NCBI RefSeq assembly: GCF_002210435.1
Contig: NZ_MZMV01000046.1
Location: forward strand, 1 to 57,684
Reading direction: 5' to 3'
Source: Micromonospora wenchangensis
Lineage (GTDB): Bacteria > Actinomycetota > Actinomycetes > Mycobacteriales > Micromonosporaceae
DNA length: 57,684 bases
The position numbers and the translations under genes are program-made. Below, in pieces: positions 1 to 7,922 of the stretch; positions within the stretch are counted from its first letter, which is position 1; each line of letters starts with the position of its first letter. The notes under the pieces are model-generated. The model was given only the letters and a program-made list of their open reading frames with translations. It had not been told where the DNA came from and did not search any database.

Positions 1-56
1 GGGGGGGGGGCAGCGCGGTGGGCAGGGAGCGCAGCGGACGGGACCGGGGCGGGGGG

Positions 57-1064
57 TCAGGCGGACTGCCTGATCACCAGCTCCGTCGGCAGCACCACCG
101 CCCGCTCCACCTCGGCACCGTCGGCCAGGGCCAGCAGCAGCCGGGTCATCTTCCGTCCCAGCTCGACGATCGGCTGGCGCACGGTGGTCAGCGGTGGCTC
201 GGTGTAGGCGGCCGTCTCGATGTCGTCGAAGCCGATCACCGCGACGTCGTCCGGCACCCGCCGGCCCGCCTCGTGCAGCGCCCGCAGAGCGGCGTGCGCC
301 ATCAGGTCGGAGGCGGCGAAGACCGCGTCCAGATCGGGGTACGCGGCGAGCAGCCGACGCATCGCGATGGTCCCCGACTCGCGGGTGAAGTCGCCGTACT
401 CGATCATCTGCGGCAGGCCGGCGGCGACCACGGTGTCGCGGTAGCCGGCGAGCCGTTCGATGCCGGCGACCATGTCCTGCGGGCCGGCGATGGTGGCGAT
501 CCGGCGGCGACCGTTGTCGATCAGGTAGCGGGTCGCCCTGGCGACCCCGCCGATGTGGTCCACGTCGATGTAGGGCACGTCGGCGGCGTCCAGCGGCCGG
601 CCGCTGCACACCACCGGGATGCCCAGCCGGGCGAGCCGGCCGGGCAGCGGGTCCTCCCCGTGCAGCGAGGCGAACAGCACCCCGTCGACGTGCCGGCCGG
701 TGGTGTAGCGGGCGACCCGGTCGTGCCCGGCGGGCGAACCGGCCAGCATCAGCACGAGCTGCTTGTCGGCCGCCTCCAGTTCCTGGGCCGCGCCCCGGAT
801 GAGCCCGGGGAAGACCTGGTCGTCGGAGAAGACCCGGGTGGCCGCCTCCGGCAGCACCAGGGCGACCGAGTCGGTCCGCTGGGTGACCAGGCTGCGGGCG
901 GCCAGGTTCGGCACGTACCCCAGCTCGGCCACCGCCCGGCGGACCGCCTCCTGGATCGGCTCGGCGACCGTGGTGGAGCCGTTCACCACCCGGGAGACCG
1001 TCGCCCGGGACACGCCGGCCTGCCGGGCGACCTCCTCCAGGGTGGGCCGCTGTGCCGCCGTCAT
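57..1064 (-). CDS. LacI-family transcriptional regulator of the beta-glucoside operon
   Basis: DNA-binding repressor of 335 residues. The N-terminal helix-turn-helix (TLEEVARQAGVSRATVSRVV, about residues 8-27) is followed by the hinge region and a periplasmic-binding-protein-like sugar sensor that ends in the usual VIGFDDIETAAYTEPPLTTV segment. It is the last gene of a minus-strand operon, 19 bases after the GH1 stop codon, so it probably controls its own operon through the palindromes at 5828-5887. The ATG at 1064 is chosen because it sits next to MTAAQRPTLEEVA; an in-frame GTG at 1079 is the alternative. Family assignment is certain. The inducer (cellobiose or another beta-glucoside, as for CebR) is inferred from context. 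Confidence 0.93.
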   Translation of the reverse strand: MTAAQRPTLEEVARQAGVSRATVSRVVNGSTTVAEPIQEAVRRAVAELGYVPNLAARSLVTQRTDSVALVLPEAATRVFSDDQVFPGLIRGAAQELEAADKQLVLMLAGSPAGHDRVARYTTGRHVDGVLFASLHGEDPLPGRLARLGIPVVCSGRPLDAADVPYIDVDHIGGVARATRYLIDNGRRRIATIAGPQDMVAGIERLAGYRDTVVAAGLPQMIEYGDFTRESGTIAMRRLLAAYPDLDAVFAASDLMAHAALRALHEAGRRVPDDVAVIGFDDIETAAYTEPPLTTVRQPIVELGRKMTRLLLALADGAEVERAVVLPTELVIRQSA

Positions 1065-1083
1065 ACCCGCCACCACCACCTCG

Positions 1084-2463
1084 TCACAGCCCGTTCCGGG
1101 AGATCACCTCCTGGTACCACCGGGCGCTCGACTTCGGGGTGCGCCGCTGGTTCAGATAGTCGACGTGGACGATCCCGAACCGCTTCCGATAGCCCTCGGC
1201 CCACTCGAAGTTGTCCAGCAACGACCATACGAGATAGCCGCGCAGGTCGACTCCGCGGGAGATGGCCTCGTGCGCGGCCCGCAGGTGCCCGTCCAGGTAG
1301 GCGATCCGGTCGGCGTCGTGGATCCGGCCCGCCCCGCCCCCGTCGGAGGTGCCGCTGTCGTCGGGGAACGCGCCACCGTTCTCGGTGATCATCAGCGGGA
1401 GCCCCGGGTAGTCGGCGGCGAGCCGCACCAGTAGCCGGGTCAGCCCGGCCGGCTCGATCTGCCAGCCCATGTCGGACACCGGCCCGGTGGCGGGCAGGAA
1501 CTCCACCGCCTGCTCGGTGCCCGGGTAGGCGCTGCTGCCCGCCCCGTCCGGGCGGCCCGCGACGTAGGTCGGCGAGTAGTAGTTGATGCCCAGCAGGTCC
1601 AGCGGCGCGGCGATGATCTTCTCGTCGCCGTCCCGGACGAACGTGGGCTCCACCATCCGGGCGACGTGTTCGAGCACGTCGGCCGGGTAGCCGGCCCCGG
1701 TCAGCGGGTCCAGGAAGATCCGGTTCTGGAGGCCGTCGACGAGACGCACCGCGGCGGCGTCGGCGGCGCTGGCCGGGTCGGCCGGCGCGACGTCCGCCGG
1801 GTTGAGGGTGATCCCGACCGTCCGCGCGCCGGCCGCCCGCAGCGCCCGTGCCGCCAGCCCGTGCCCCAGCAGCAGATGGTGTACGGCCCGGAACGCCGCC
1901 CCGGCGTCCTGCTCGCCGGGGGCGTGCACCCCGTTGCCATAACCCAGGTACGCCGAGCACCAAGGCTCGTTGAGCGTCGTCCAGGTGCGGATGCGGTCAC
2001 CGAGCCGGGCGTGCACCGCCAGGGCGTAGTCGGCGAAGTGCTCGGCGGTCTCCCGGCTGGTCCAGCCGCCCCGGTCCTGCAACGTCTGCGGCAGGTCCCA
2101 GTGGTAGAGCGTGACGATCGGGTCGATGCCCCGGTCGAGCAGCGCGTCGGTCAACCGGTCGTAGAAGTCCAGGCCGCGCGGGTTGACCGGGCCGGTGCCG
2201 TCCGGCCTGATCCGGGGCCAGGCCACCGAGAACCGGTACGCGGCCAGCCCCAGCTCGGCCATCAGCGCCACGTCGTCGGCGTACCGGTGGTAGTGGTCGC
2301 AGGCGACGTCACCGGTGTGCCCGGCGAACACCTTGCCCGGCGTACGGCTGAAGGTGTCCCAGATGGACTCGCCGCGACCGTCGTCGCGGGCCGCGCCCTC
2401 GATCTGGTACGCGGCGGTCGCCGCGCCCCACACGAAGCCCTCCGGAAAACGAACCTCATTCAC
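1084..2463 (-). CDS. GH1 beta-glucosidase
   Basis: Cytoplasmic retaining beta-glucosidase of 459 residues, the usual GH1 length. No signal peptide is visible, which fits hydrolysis of imported disaccharides. The acid/base motif TLNEPW places the catalytic glutamate at E166, and the nucleophile motif ITENGG places the second at E361. The N-terminal FPEGFVWGAATAAYQIEGA signature is intact. It lies between the transporter genes and the LacI gene in one transcription unit, so it should split the beta-glucosides brought in by that transporter. Substrate preference (cellobiose versus aryl-glucosides) cannot be read from sequence. Confidence 0.95.
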   Translation of the reverse strand: MNEVRFPEGFVWGAATAAYQIEGAARDDGRGESIWDTFSRTPGKVFAGHTGDVACDHYHRYADDVALMAELGLAAYRFSVAWPRIRPDGTGPVNPRGLDFYDRLTDALLDRGIDPIVTLYHWDLPQTLQDRGGWTSRETAEHFADYALAVHARLGDRIRTWTTLNEPWCSAYLGYGNGVHAPGEQDAGAAFRAVHHLLLGHGLAARALRAAGARTVGITLNPADVAPADPASAADAAAVRLVDGLQNRIFLDPLTGAGYPADVLEHVARMVEPTFVRDGDEKIIAAPLDLLGINYYSPTYVAGRPDGAGSSAYPGTEQAVEFLPATGPVSDMGWQIEPAGLTRLLVRLAADYPGLPLMITENGGAFPDDSGTSDGGGAGRIHDADRIAYLDGHLRAAHEAISRGVDLRGYLVWSLLDNFEWAEGYRKRFGIVHVDYLNQRRTPKSSARWYQEVISRNGL

Positions 2464-2521
2464 GCGGCTTTCTCCTTCGTTCGCGACTGCGGGGCTCGCA
2501 AACCCGGCTCACTCCTCGCGC
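2464..2521 (-). repeat. Possible dispersed intergenic repeat between permease and GH1 genes
   Basis: This short spacer resembles, from memory, a sequence type that recurs between Micromonospora genes. On the minus strand it includes GAGTGAGCCGGGTTTGCGAG followed by CCCCGCAGTCGCGAACGAAG. The arms GTTTGCGA and TCGCGAAC form an imperfect palindrome. It also supplies the AAGGAG ribosome binding site of the GH1 gene. Its repetitive nature cannot be shown from a single copy. Confidence 0.35.
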
Positions 2522-3355
2522 TCACGCCTTAACCGCACCTTCCATGATGCCGCCGATGATCTGGCGGCCGAACACGACGAACACCAGCAGCAATGGCAGC
2601 GTCGCGATCGCCGTGCCGGTGAACACCTGCGACATGTCCTGGTAGTAACCGTCGGAGAGGGCCCGCAACGACAACTGCACGGTCGGATTCTCCGGGTCGT
2701 TGAGCACAGCGTACGGCCAGAGGAAGTCGTTCCAGGTCGTCATGAACGTGAGCAGGCCGAGGACGGCGGCGGCCGGGCGCAGCGCGGGCAGCACCACGTT
2801 CCAGTAGATCCGCAGCGTGTGGCAGCCGTCGACCCGGGCCGCCTCGATCAGCTCGGTGCTGACCGCCTGGGCCGCGTACTGACGCATCATGAACACGCCG
2901 AACCCGGTGACCAGGGCGGGGACGATCACCGCCGGCAGCCGGTCGTTCCAGTTCAGCTTGGTCATCAGCAGGTACAGCGGGATGACCCCGAGCTGGGTGG
3001 GCACCATCATGGTGGCGACGATGACCATGAGCAGGGCGTTGCGGCCCCGGAACCGCAGCTTGGCGAATGCGAACCCGGCGAGGGTGGAGAAGAGCACCAC
3101 CGAGAAGGTGACGCTGACCGCGACGATCGTCGAGTTGACCAGGCCGGTGAGGAAGTGCGCGTCGGGGTTGGCGAACAGCCGGGTGATGTTCGCGCCGAGG
3201 TTGCCGCCGGGGGTGAGCGGTGGCGGCACCTGGCCCATCGCGTCGCTGCTGCGGCTGGCGACCACGAACATCCAGTAGATCGGGAAGATCGACAGCAGGG
3301 CGGTGAGCGTCAGCGCCGGGTAGGTGAGCCGGCCGGCCGACCAGATGCGGGTCAT
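2522..3355 (-). CDS. ABC sugar transporter permease (MalG/CebG type)
   Basis: Inner-membrane permease of 277 residues with six predicted membrane segments, starting MTRIWSAGRLTYPALTLTAL. The cytoplasmic EAA loop (ELIEAARVDGCHTLRIYWNV) that docks to the ATPase is present. Its ATG overlaps the stop codon of the upstream permease by four bases (ATGA), indicating translational coupling. It pairs with that permease to form the transmembrane channel of a carbohydrate ABC importer (CUT1 class). No ATPase gene is in the operon; in actinomycetes a shared MsiK-type ATPase usually serves such systems. Confidence 0.93.
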   Translation of the reverse strand: MTRIWSAGRLTYPALTLTALLSIFPIYWMFVVASRSSDAMGQVPPPLTPGGNLGANITRLFANPDAHFLTGLVNSTIVAVSVTFSVVLFSTLAGFAFAKLRFRGRNALLMVIVATMMVPTQLGVIPLYLLMTKLNWNDRLPAVIVPALVTGFGVFMMRQYAAQAVSTELIEAARVDGCHTLRIYWNVVLPALRPAAAVLGLLTFMTTWNDFLWPYAVLNDPENPTVQLSLRALSDGYYQDMSQVFTGTAIATLPLLLVFVVFGRQIIGGIMEGAVKA

Positions 3356-4338
3356 CGGTCCCCCTTGCGGGCGCCGCCGCCGAGCCGGCGCAGGATCAGT
3401 ACGTTGATCGCCGCGACCACCGCGATCAGGGCGAAGAGCAGCCAGGCGACGGCCGAGCCGTAGCCGAAGTTGTAGTGCGGGGCGAAGGCGTTCTCGAACA
3501 TGTACATGGTCATCGTCTGGGATTCGCGCAGCGGCCCGCCCCGGATCGCGTTGGTGCCGGAGTTGAACAGCCGGGGCTCGGTGAACAGTTGCAGTCCGCC
3601 GATGGTGGAGATGATCACCGCAAAGATGATCGTGGGTTTGAGCAGCGGCACGGTGATCGACCAGAACTGCCGGGCCCGGCCGGCCCCGTCGATCGAGGCG
3701 GACTCGTACAGGTCGCGGGGGATGGCCTGCATCGCGGCCAGGAAGATCAGCGCGTTGTAGCCGGTCCACCGCCAGTCGACCATGGCGGAGATGGCCGTCC
3801 AGGCGGCGAACCGGTTCGCCTTCCAGTCGATCGCGTCGACGCCGACCAGATCGAGCAGCCAGTTGATCATGCCGAACTCGCGGCCGAACAGCACCGCGAA
3901 GACGATCGCCACCGCCGCCGTCGAGGTGACGTTGGGCACCAGCACCGCCATCCGCCAGGTGGTCCGTGCCCGTAGCCGGCGGTTGAGCAGGTTGGCCAGC
4001 CAGAGGGCGGCGAGCAGTTGCGGCACCGTGGAGAGGACGAAGATGCCGAGGGTGTTCACCACCGAGTTCCAGAAGTCGGCGTCGGCCATCAGCTGGGTGT
4101 AGTTCTGCGCGCCCACGAAGGCCGGGTCCACCCCCAGCAGGTCCCAGTCGTGCAGCGACACCCAGAACGTGTACGCCAGCGGATAGAGCCCGAAGATCGC
4201 GAACAGCAGGAAGAACGGCGTCACGTACAGGTAGGGCGAGTACCTGACGTCGAGCCGGGCCAACCGGTGCTCCCGCTCCGGCCGTCTGCTCCGGGTCCGT
4301 ACCGCCCCCGGCGGCGGACCGTCGACCTGAACAACCAT
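3352..4338 (-). CDS. ABC sugar transporter permease (MalF/CebF type)
   Basis: Inner-membrane permease of 328 residues. A short charged N-terminus is followed by a first membrane segment (YLYVTPFFLLFAIFGLYPLA) and a conserved EAA-like loop (LYESASIDGAGRARQFWSIT). It is the MalF partner of the following gene, with which it overlaps by ATGA, and it follows the binding-protein gene after a 94-base spacer containing a strong hairpin. Function: carbohydrate uptake, CUT1 subfamily. The substrate is inferred only from the adjacent beta-glucosidase. Confidence 0.93.
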   Translation of the reverse strand: MVVQVDGPPPGAVRTRSRRPEREHRLARLDVRYSPYLYVTPFFLLFAIFGLYPLAYTFWVSLHDWDLLGVDPAFVGAQNYTQLMADADFWNSVVNTLGIFVLSTVPQLLAALWLANLLNRRLRARTTWRMAVLVPNVTSTAAVAIVFAVLFGREFGMINWLLDLVGVDAIDWKANRFAAWTAISAMVDWRWTGYNALIFLAAMQAIPRDLYESASIDGAGRARQFWSITVPLLKPTIIFAVIISTIGGLQLFTEPRLFNSGTNAIRGGPLRESQTMTMYMFENAFAPHYNFGYGSAVAWLLFALIAVVAAINVLILRRLGGGARKGDR

Positions 4339-4385
4339 CTCCCGTGCGTTTCCTCTCTGTCCCGGCCTGCACCCGCCCGCCCGTC

Positions 4386-4424
4386 GGGGGCGGAGTCGCG
4401 GCGTGGGCCCGCGACCCCGCCCCC
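4386..4424. other. Intercistronic hairpin between binding-protein and permease genes
   Basis: Sixteen-base arms (4386-4401 and 4409-4424) pair with one mismatch around a seven-base loop. The hairpin sits between the stop of the solute-binding gene and the start of the first permease. It could act as a partial terminator or as a 3' barrier to exonucleases, giving more binding protein than permease as in maltose operons. No T-tract follows. Confidence 0.6.
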
Positions 4425-4432
4425 GGACCGGG

Positions 4433-5740
4433 TTACTTGGCGGCGGCCTTGCGGGCGTTGGCGGTGGCGTCGGTCCAGCCCTGGGCGGGGTTGCGTTGAC
4501 CCAGTTCGACGGTGCGCACGGCGTTCTCCACCTCGGTGCGGACGGCCTGGTTCTTGGGGCCCATGTAGACCGGCTTGAGGCTCTTCGCGCCAGCGGCGAA
4601 GATCTTGCCGACCGGGGCGTCGGAGAAGTACGCGTTGGTCGAGTTGACGATCGCCGGGTCCTCCAGCGCCTGCGGGGACGACGGCAGCGGCCCCTTCTCC
4701 TGGAACGCGCCGATCTGGCCCTTGGCGCTGGTCAGGAACTTGGCCAGTTCGATCGCCTCGGCCTGGTGCCGGCTCTGCTTCGGCACCGCCAGGTAGGAGC
4801 CGCCCCAGTTGCCGCCGCTGCCGGGCACCTGGGCGATGTCCCACTTGCCCTTGGCGTCGGGCCCGGCGTTGCCCTCGATCACCCCGGTCATCCAGGCCGG
4901 GCAGGCGATGGTGGCGAACTTGGCCTGCTTGAAGGCCGACACCCACTCCTCCGACCAGGCCCCGTACCGGCCGGAGAGGCCGGAGTCGATGATGTCGACG
5001 GTGGTGTCGTACGCCTGGCGTACCGCCGGGTTGCTGTCGACCACCAGCTTGTCGGTGGTGTCGTAGTAGCTGTAGCCGGTGGTGTTGCCGGCGGTCTGCA
5101 ACAGGATGGTGTTGAAGGTGTTGGTGGCGGCGTCCAGGAAGGCCGCGCCGGTGTTCTTCGCCTTGAACTGCTCGCCGACCCGCACGTAGTCCTGCCAGGT
5201 GGGCCAGAGCTTGGACACGGCCTCCCGGTCGGTGGGCAGGCCGGCGGCGGCGAAGAGGTCCTTGCGGTAGCAGATCGCCATCCCGCCGACGTCGGTGCCG
5301 AGGCCGATGAGCTGCTTGCCGTCGGCGGTCAGCCCGCCGGTCCACTTCCACTCCAGGAAGTTGCCCTTGAGGTCGGCGGCCCCGTGGTCGAGCAGGTTGA
5401 CGAAGTTCTGCGGGTTGGCCTTGTACTCGACCAGCAGCCCCTCCTCGATGGCTACCACGTCACCGGCGCCCTTGCCGGCGGCGAGCCACTGGGTGAGTTT
5501 GGGGGAGTACTCGTCGAGGTTGCCGCCGGTGCCCCGCTCCACGATCTTGATGCCGGGGTGGGCGGCCTCGTACTCCCGGTAGAGCTTCTCGTAGCCGAAC
5601 TGGCCGAACACGTCGACGGTCAGCGTGACCGGGCCGCCGTCGGCGGCCCCGTCGTCGCCGCCGCAGGCGGTGGTGCCGAGCAGTGCGGTGACGGTGACCA
5701 GGGCGATCGCCGTGAGGCGGCGGCGGGAAAAGACACCCAT
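4433..5740 (-). CDS. Extracellular sugar-binding lipoprotein of ABC importer (CebE-like)
   Basis: Solute-binding protein of 435 residues, family 1. The N-terminus MGVFSRRRLTAIALVTVTAL is a lipoprotein signal peptide ending in TTAC-GG, so the mature protein is lipid-anchored at the cysteine. A short acidic linker (GGDDGAADGG) precedes the binding domain. The ATG at 5740 is chosen because it gives the signal peptide; the frame stays open further upstream but that part has no features. It is the first gene of the operon and lies directly behind the two palindromic operators. It should capture the sugar and deliver it to the two permeases that follow. Confidence 0.93.
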   Translation of the reverse strand: MGVFSRRRLTAIALVTVTALLGTTACGGDDGAADGGPVTLTVDVFGQFGYEKLYREYEAAHPGIKIVERGTGGNLDEYSPKLTQWLAAGKGAGDVVAIEEGLLVEYKANPQNFVNLLDHGAADLKGNFLEWKWTGGLTADGKQLIGLGTDVGGMAICYRKDLFAAAGLPTDREAVSKLWPTWQDYVRVGEQFKAKNTGAAFLDAATNTFNTILLQTAGNTTGYSYYDTTDKLVVDSNPAVRQAYDTTVDIIDSGLSGRYGAWSEEWVSAFKQAKFATIACPAWMTGVIEGNAGPDAKGKWDIAQVPGSGGNWGGSYLAVPKQSRHQAEAIELAKFLTSAKGQIGAFQEKGPLPSSPQALEDPAIVNSTNAYFSDAPVGKIFAAGAKSLKPVYMGPKNQAVRTEVENAVRTVELGQRNPAQGWTDATANARKAAAK

Positions 5741-5827
5741 CTGGGTCGGACCCCTCTCAGGTCGGTGGTGGGGTGGTGCGTGTATGCGCGGGCCACGTGA
5801 GGCGGCGGCCCGGACTCGATAGCGGTG

Positions 5828-5887
5828 AGAGAGCGCTCTCACGACAGGGTGGTGGGTCGATCGACTCCTGTCAAGAGAGCGCTCTCT
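5828..5887 (-). promoter_or_regulatory. Promoter with two LacI-type operators for the beta-glucoside operon
   Basis: Two copies of a palindrome lie 46 bases apart centre to centre: AGAGAGCGCTCTCA (5828-5841) and AGAGAGCGCTCTCT (5874-5887). They resemble the Streptomyces CebR box TGGGAGCGCTCCCA. On the minus strand a consensus TTGACA (5874-5869) abuts the upstream operator. A weak CACCCT (5851-5846) follows after 17 bases, placing the transcript start near 5839, inside the second operator. This geometry suits repression by the LacI protein encoded at the end of the operon. Confidence 0.72.
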
Positions 5888-5915
5888 CGGAGCATTGGCC
5901 GGGCCGGCACACACG

Positions 5916-5949
5916 AGAGCGGCCGCCCCCGGACGGGGACGGCCGCTCT
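5916..5949. terminator. Hairpin terminator behind the MDMPI-family gene
   Basis: Perfect ten-base arms (AGAGCGGCCG at 5916-5925 and CGGCCGCTCT at 5940-5949) enclose a C-run/G-run that extends the stem. It lies between the stop of the gene at 5976 and the sugar-operon promoter, so it should insulate the two units. There is no U-tract, as is usual for actinomycete terminators. Confidence 0.7.
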
Positions 5950-5975
5950 GCGGTACGCGGACGCGGTGCGGGAGG

Positions 5976-6737
5976 TCAGCCCACCCGCAGGCCCTCCAGC
6001 AGGGAACGGTCCCCCGCCACCCCGAGGGTGTCGAAGCTGACCCGGCCCCACAGCGCCAGCAGCAGGTCGCTGGCCGAACCGGTGACCTGCACCCGGGCGT
6101 GGTGGTCGTCGTGCCCGAACACCGTCGCCGTGTCCAGCAGGGCCACCCCCTCGCCGCGCATCCGCAGGTACCAGTCCTGCGCGGCGTCCGTCGCGGTCAG
6201 GTGCACCACCCCCTGCCACTGCCCCCGGTTACGCCGACGACCGGACGGCAGCCAGGTGTCCAGCACCTCGCTCACCCCGTCGGCGGCGAGCTTCGCCTCG
6301 ATCGGGTCACCGGCGGCGATGGCGAGCTGGGCGTCCCACCGGTGCACCGCGGTCTCGTGCGCCATCCGCCGGGCCCAGAACCCGGCCTTCTTCGGCTGCG
6401 GCGCCCAGTTCCACGCCGGGGCCTCCGGGTCGAGCGCGTCGAACAGGGTCATCAGCTGGTCGTACTGGTGCTGCCAGAGCTGGAGCGGCGTCACCCCGGC
6501 GGGCAGGTCGACGGTGTCGTCGCGACTGGCCGGCTGCGCGGTGTCCCCGGCGCCGGCGACCGAGTGCACCCAGTAGTAGAGACCGCCCAGGTGCACGGTG
6601 AGGTCTGCCACCGTCCACCCCGGGCAGGACAGCACCGGTGTCTCCGGCGGGGCCTCGGCGACGGCCGCGGCGAACGCCGGACCGTCGATCCGGAGCGCTC
6701 CCAACCAGAAGTCCTTCGTGGCGTGCAGTCTGCTCAT
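5976..6737 (-). CDS. Maleylpyruvate isomerase (MDMPI) family mycothiol-dependent-enzyme homologue
   Basis: Cytoplasmic protein of 253 residues in the DinB-like MDMPI family, in which a metal held by histidines activates mycothiol. LSCPGWTVADLTVHLGGLYY (near residue 40) and MAHETAVHRWDAQLA (near 130) supply the expected histidine and glutamate ligands. The C-terminal third resembles the MDMPI C-terminal domain. The start ATG has a clear GGGGAGG ribosome binding site. It is transcribed divergently from murB. The reaction is unknown; the family includes maleylpyruvate isomerase and many uncharacterised transferases. The nearby mshA makes mycothiol dependence plausible. Confidence 0.88.
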   Translation of the reverse strand: MSRLHATKDFWLGALRIDGPAFAAAVAEAPPETPVLSCPGWTVADLTVHLGGLYYWVHSVAGAGDTAQPASRDDTVDLPAGVTPLQLWQHQYDQLMTLFDALDPEAPAWNWAPQPKKAGFWARRMAHETAVHRWDAQLAIAAGDPIEAKLAADGVSEVLDTWLPSGRRRNRGQWQGVVHLTATDAAQDWYLRMRGEGVALLDTATVFGHDDHHARVQVTGSASDLLLALWGRVSFDTLGVAGDRSLLEGLRVG

Positions 6738-6794
6738 CGCAATCCTCCCCGGGGTGACCCGGCGACCAGTGGGTGCCGCGGCTACCCCTCAGCC

Positions 6795-6800
6795 TAGGGT
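6795..6800 (+). promoter_or_regulatory. -10 element (TAGGGT) for a leaderless murB transcript
   Basis: TAGGGT ends seven bases before the GTG start of murB. This is the spacing at which transcription would begin at, or one base before, the start codon. No ribosome binding site at a normal distance is obvious. Confidence 0.55.
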
Positions 6801-6807
6801 GAAAGGC

Positions 6808-7899
6808 GTGTCAGACGTCTACGCCAAACCGACAACGGACGCGCAACCCGCCGATCCGGCCGCCCTGGCGGAATACACCACCCTGCGGCTCGGTGGCCCC
6901 GCCGCCCGTTGCGTGACCGCCACCAGCGCCGACGAGATCGTCCACCGGGTCCGCGAGGCGCACCGGCGCGACGAACCGGTGCTGGTCCTCGCCGGCGGCA
7001 GCAACGTGGTCGTCGGGGACGCCGGCTTCCCCGGCACCGTCGTGCTGATCCGGTCGCGGGGCTACACCGTGGTCGCCGAGGACACCGACACCGTCACCGT
7101 ACGGGTCGAAGCCGGCGAACCCTGGGACGACCTCGTCGCCGCCACCGTCGGCAACGGCTGGTCCGGCCTGGAGTGCCTCTCCGGCATCCCCGGCTCGGCC
7201 GGCGCCACCCCCATCCAGAACGTCGGCGCGTACGGCCAGGAGGTCGCCGAACGGATCACCGGCGTCCAGGTGTACGACCGCGCCGAGGACCGGCTCACCA
7301 CCGTCGCCGCCGCCGACTGCGGCTTCGCGTACCGGGGGAGCATCTTCAAGTACAGCGACCGCTGGGTGGTGCTCTCGGTCGACTTCCGGCTGGACCGCTC
7401 GCCGCTGTCCGGGCCGGTCCGCTACGCCGAACTGGCCCGCTCGCTCGGCGTCGAGGTCGGTGACCGGGTGCCGCTGGCCGCCGCCCGGGACACCGTGCTG
7501 GGCCTGCGCGCCGGCAAGGGCATGGTGCTCGACCCCGCCGACCCGGACACCTGGTCGGTCGGCTCGTTCTTCACCAACCCGGTGCTCGACCGGGCGGCGT
7601 ACGACCTGCTGCGCGAGCGCGCCGCCGACATCGGCGAACCCCCGTCCTGGCCCTGCCCCGGTGACCTGGTGAAGGTCAGCGCCGCCTGGCTGATCGACAA
7701 GGCGGGCTTCGCCAAGGGGCACCCCGGGCCGGGCGGCACCGCCATCTCCGGCAAGCACACCCTGGCCCTGACCAACCACAGCGGCACCGCCCGCACCGCC
7801 GACCTGATCGCCCTCGCCCGGGAGATCCGCGACGGCGTCCACACCCGCTTCGCCGTCCCCCTGCACCCCGAACCCGTCCTCGTCAACTGCACCCTCTGA
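6808..7899 (+). CDS. murB: UDP-N-acetylenolpyruvoylglucosamine reductase
   Basis: FAD-dependent reductase of 363 residues that converts UDP-GlcNAc-enolpyruvate to UDP-MurNAc in peptidoglycan precursor synthesis, in the cytosol. FAD-binding motif GGSNVVVGD begins at residue 63. IPGSAGATPIQNVGAYGQE, the YRGS motif (Y175, R176), the catalytic serine in SVGSFFTNP (S253) and the C-terminal glutamate in PEPVLVN (E355) are all present. The GTG at 6808 is chosen because TAGGGT lies seven bases upstream; GTG 6799 is an alternative. It is divergent from the MDMPI gene and convergent with the methyltransferase gene. Confidence 0.97.
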   Translation: MSDVYAKPTTDAQPADPAALAEYTTLRLGGPAARCVTATSADEIVHRVREAHRRDEPVLVLAGGSNVVVGDAGFPGTVVLIRSRGYTVVAEDTDTVTVRVEAGEPWDDLVAATVGNGWSGLECLSGIPGSAGATPIQNVGAYGQEVAERITGVQVYDRAEDRLTTVAAADCGFAYRGSIFKYSDRWVVLSVDFRLDRSPLSGPVRYAELARSLGVEVGDRVPLAAARDTVLGLRAGKGMVLDPADPDTWSVGSFFTNPVLDRAAYDLLRERAADIGEPPSWPCPGDLVKVSAAWLIDKAGFAKGHPGPGGTAISGKHTLALTNHSGTARTADLIALAREIRDGVHTRFAVPLHPEPVLVNCTL

Positions 7900-7922
7900 C
7901 CCACCCCGACCCCCGCCCTGGG

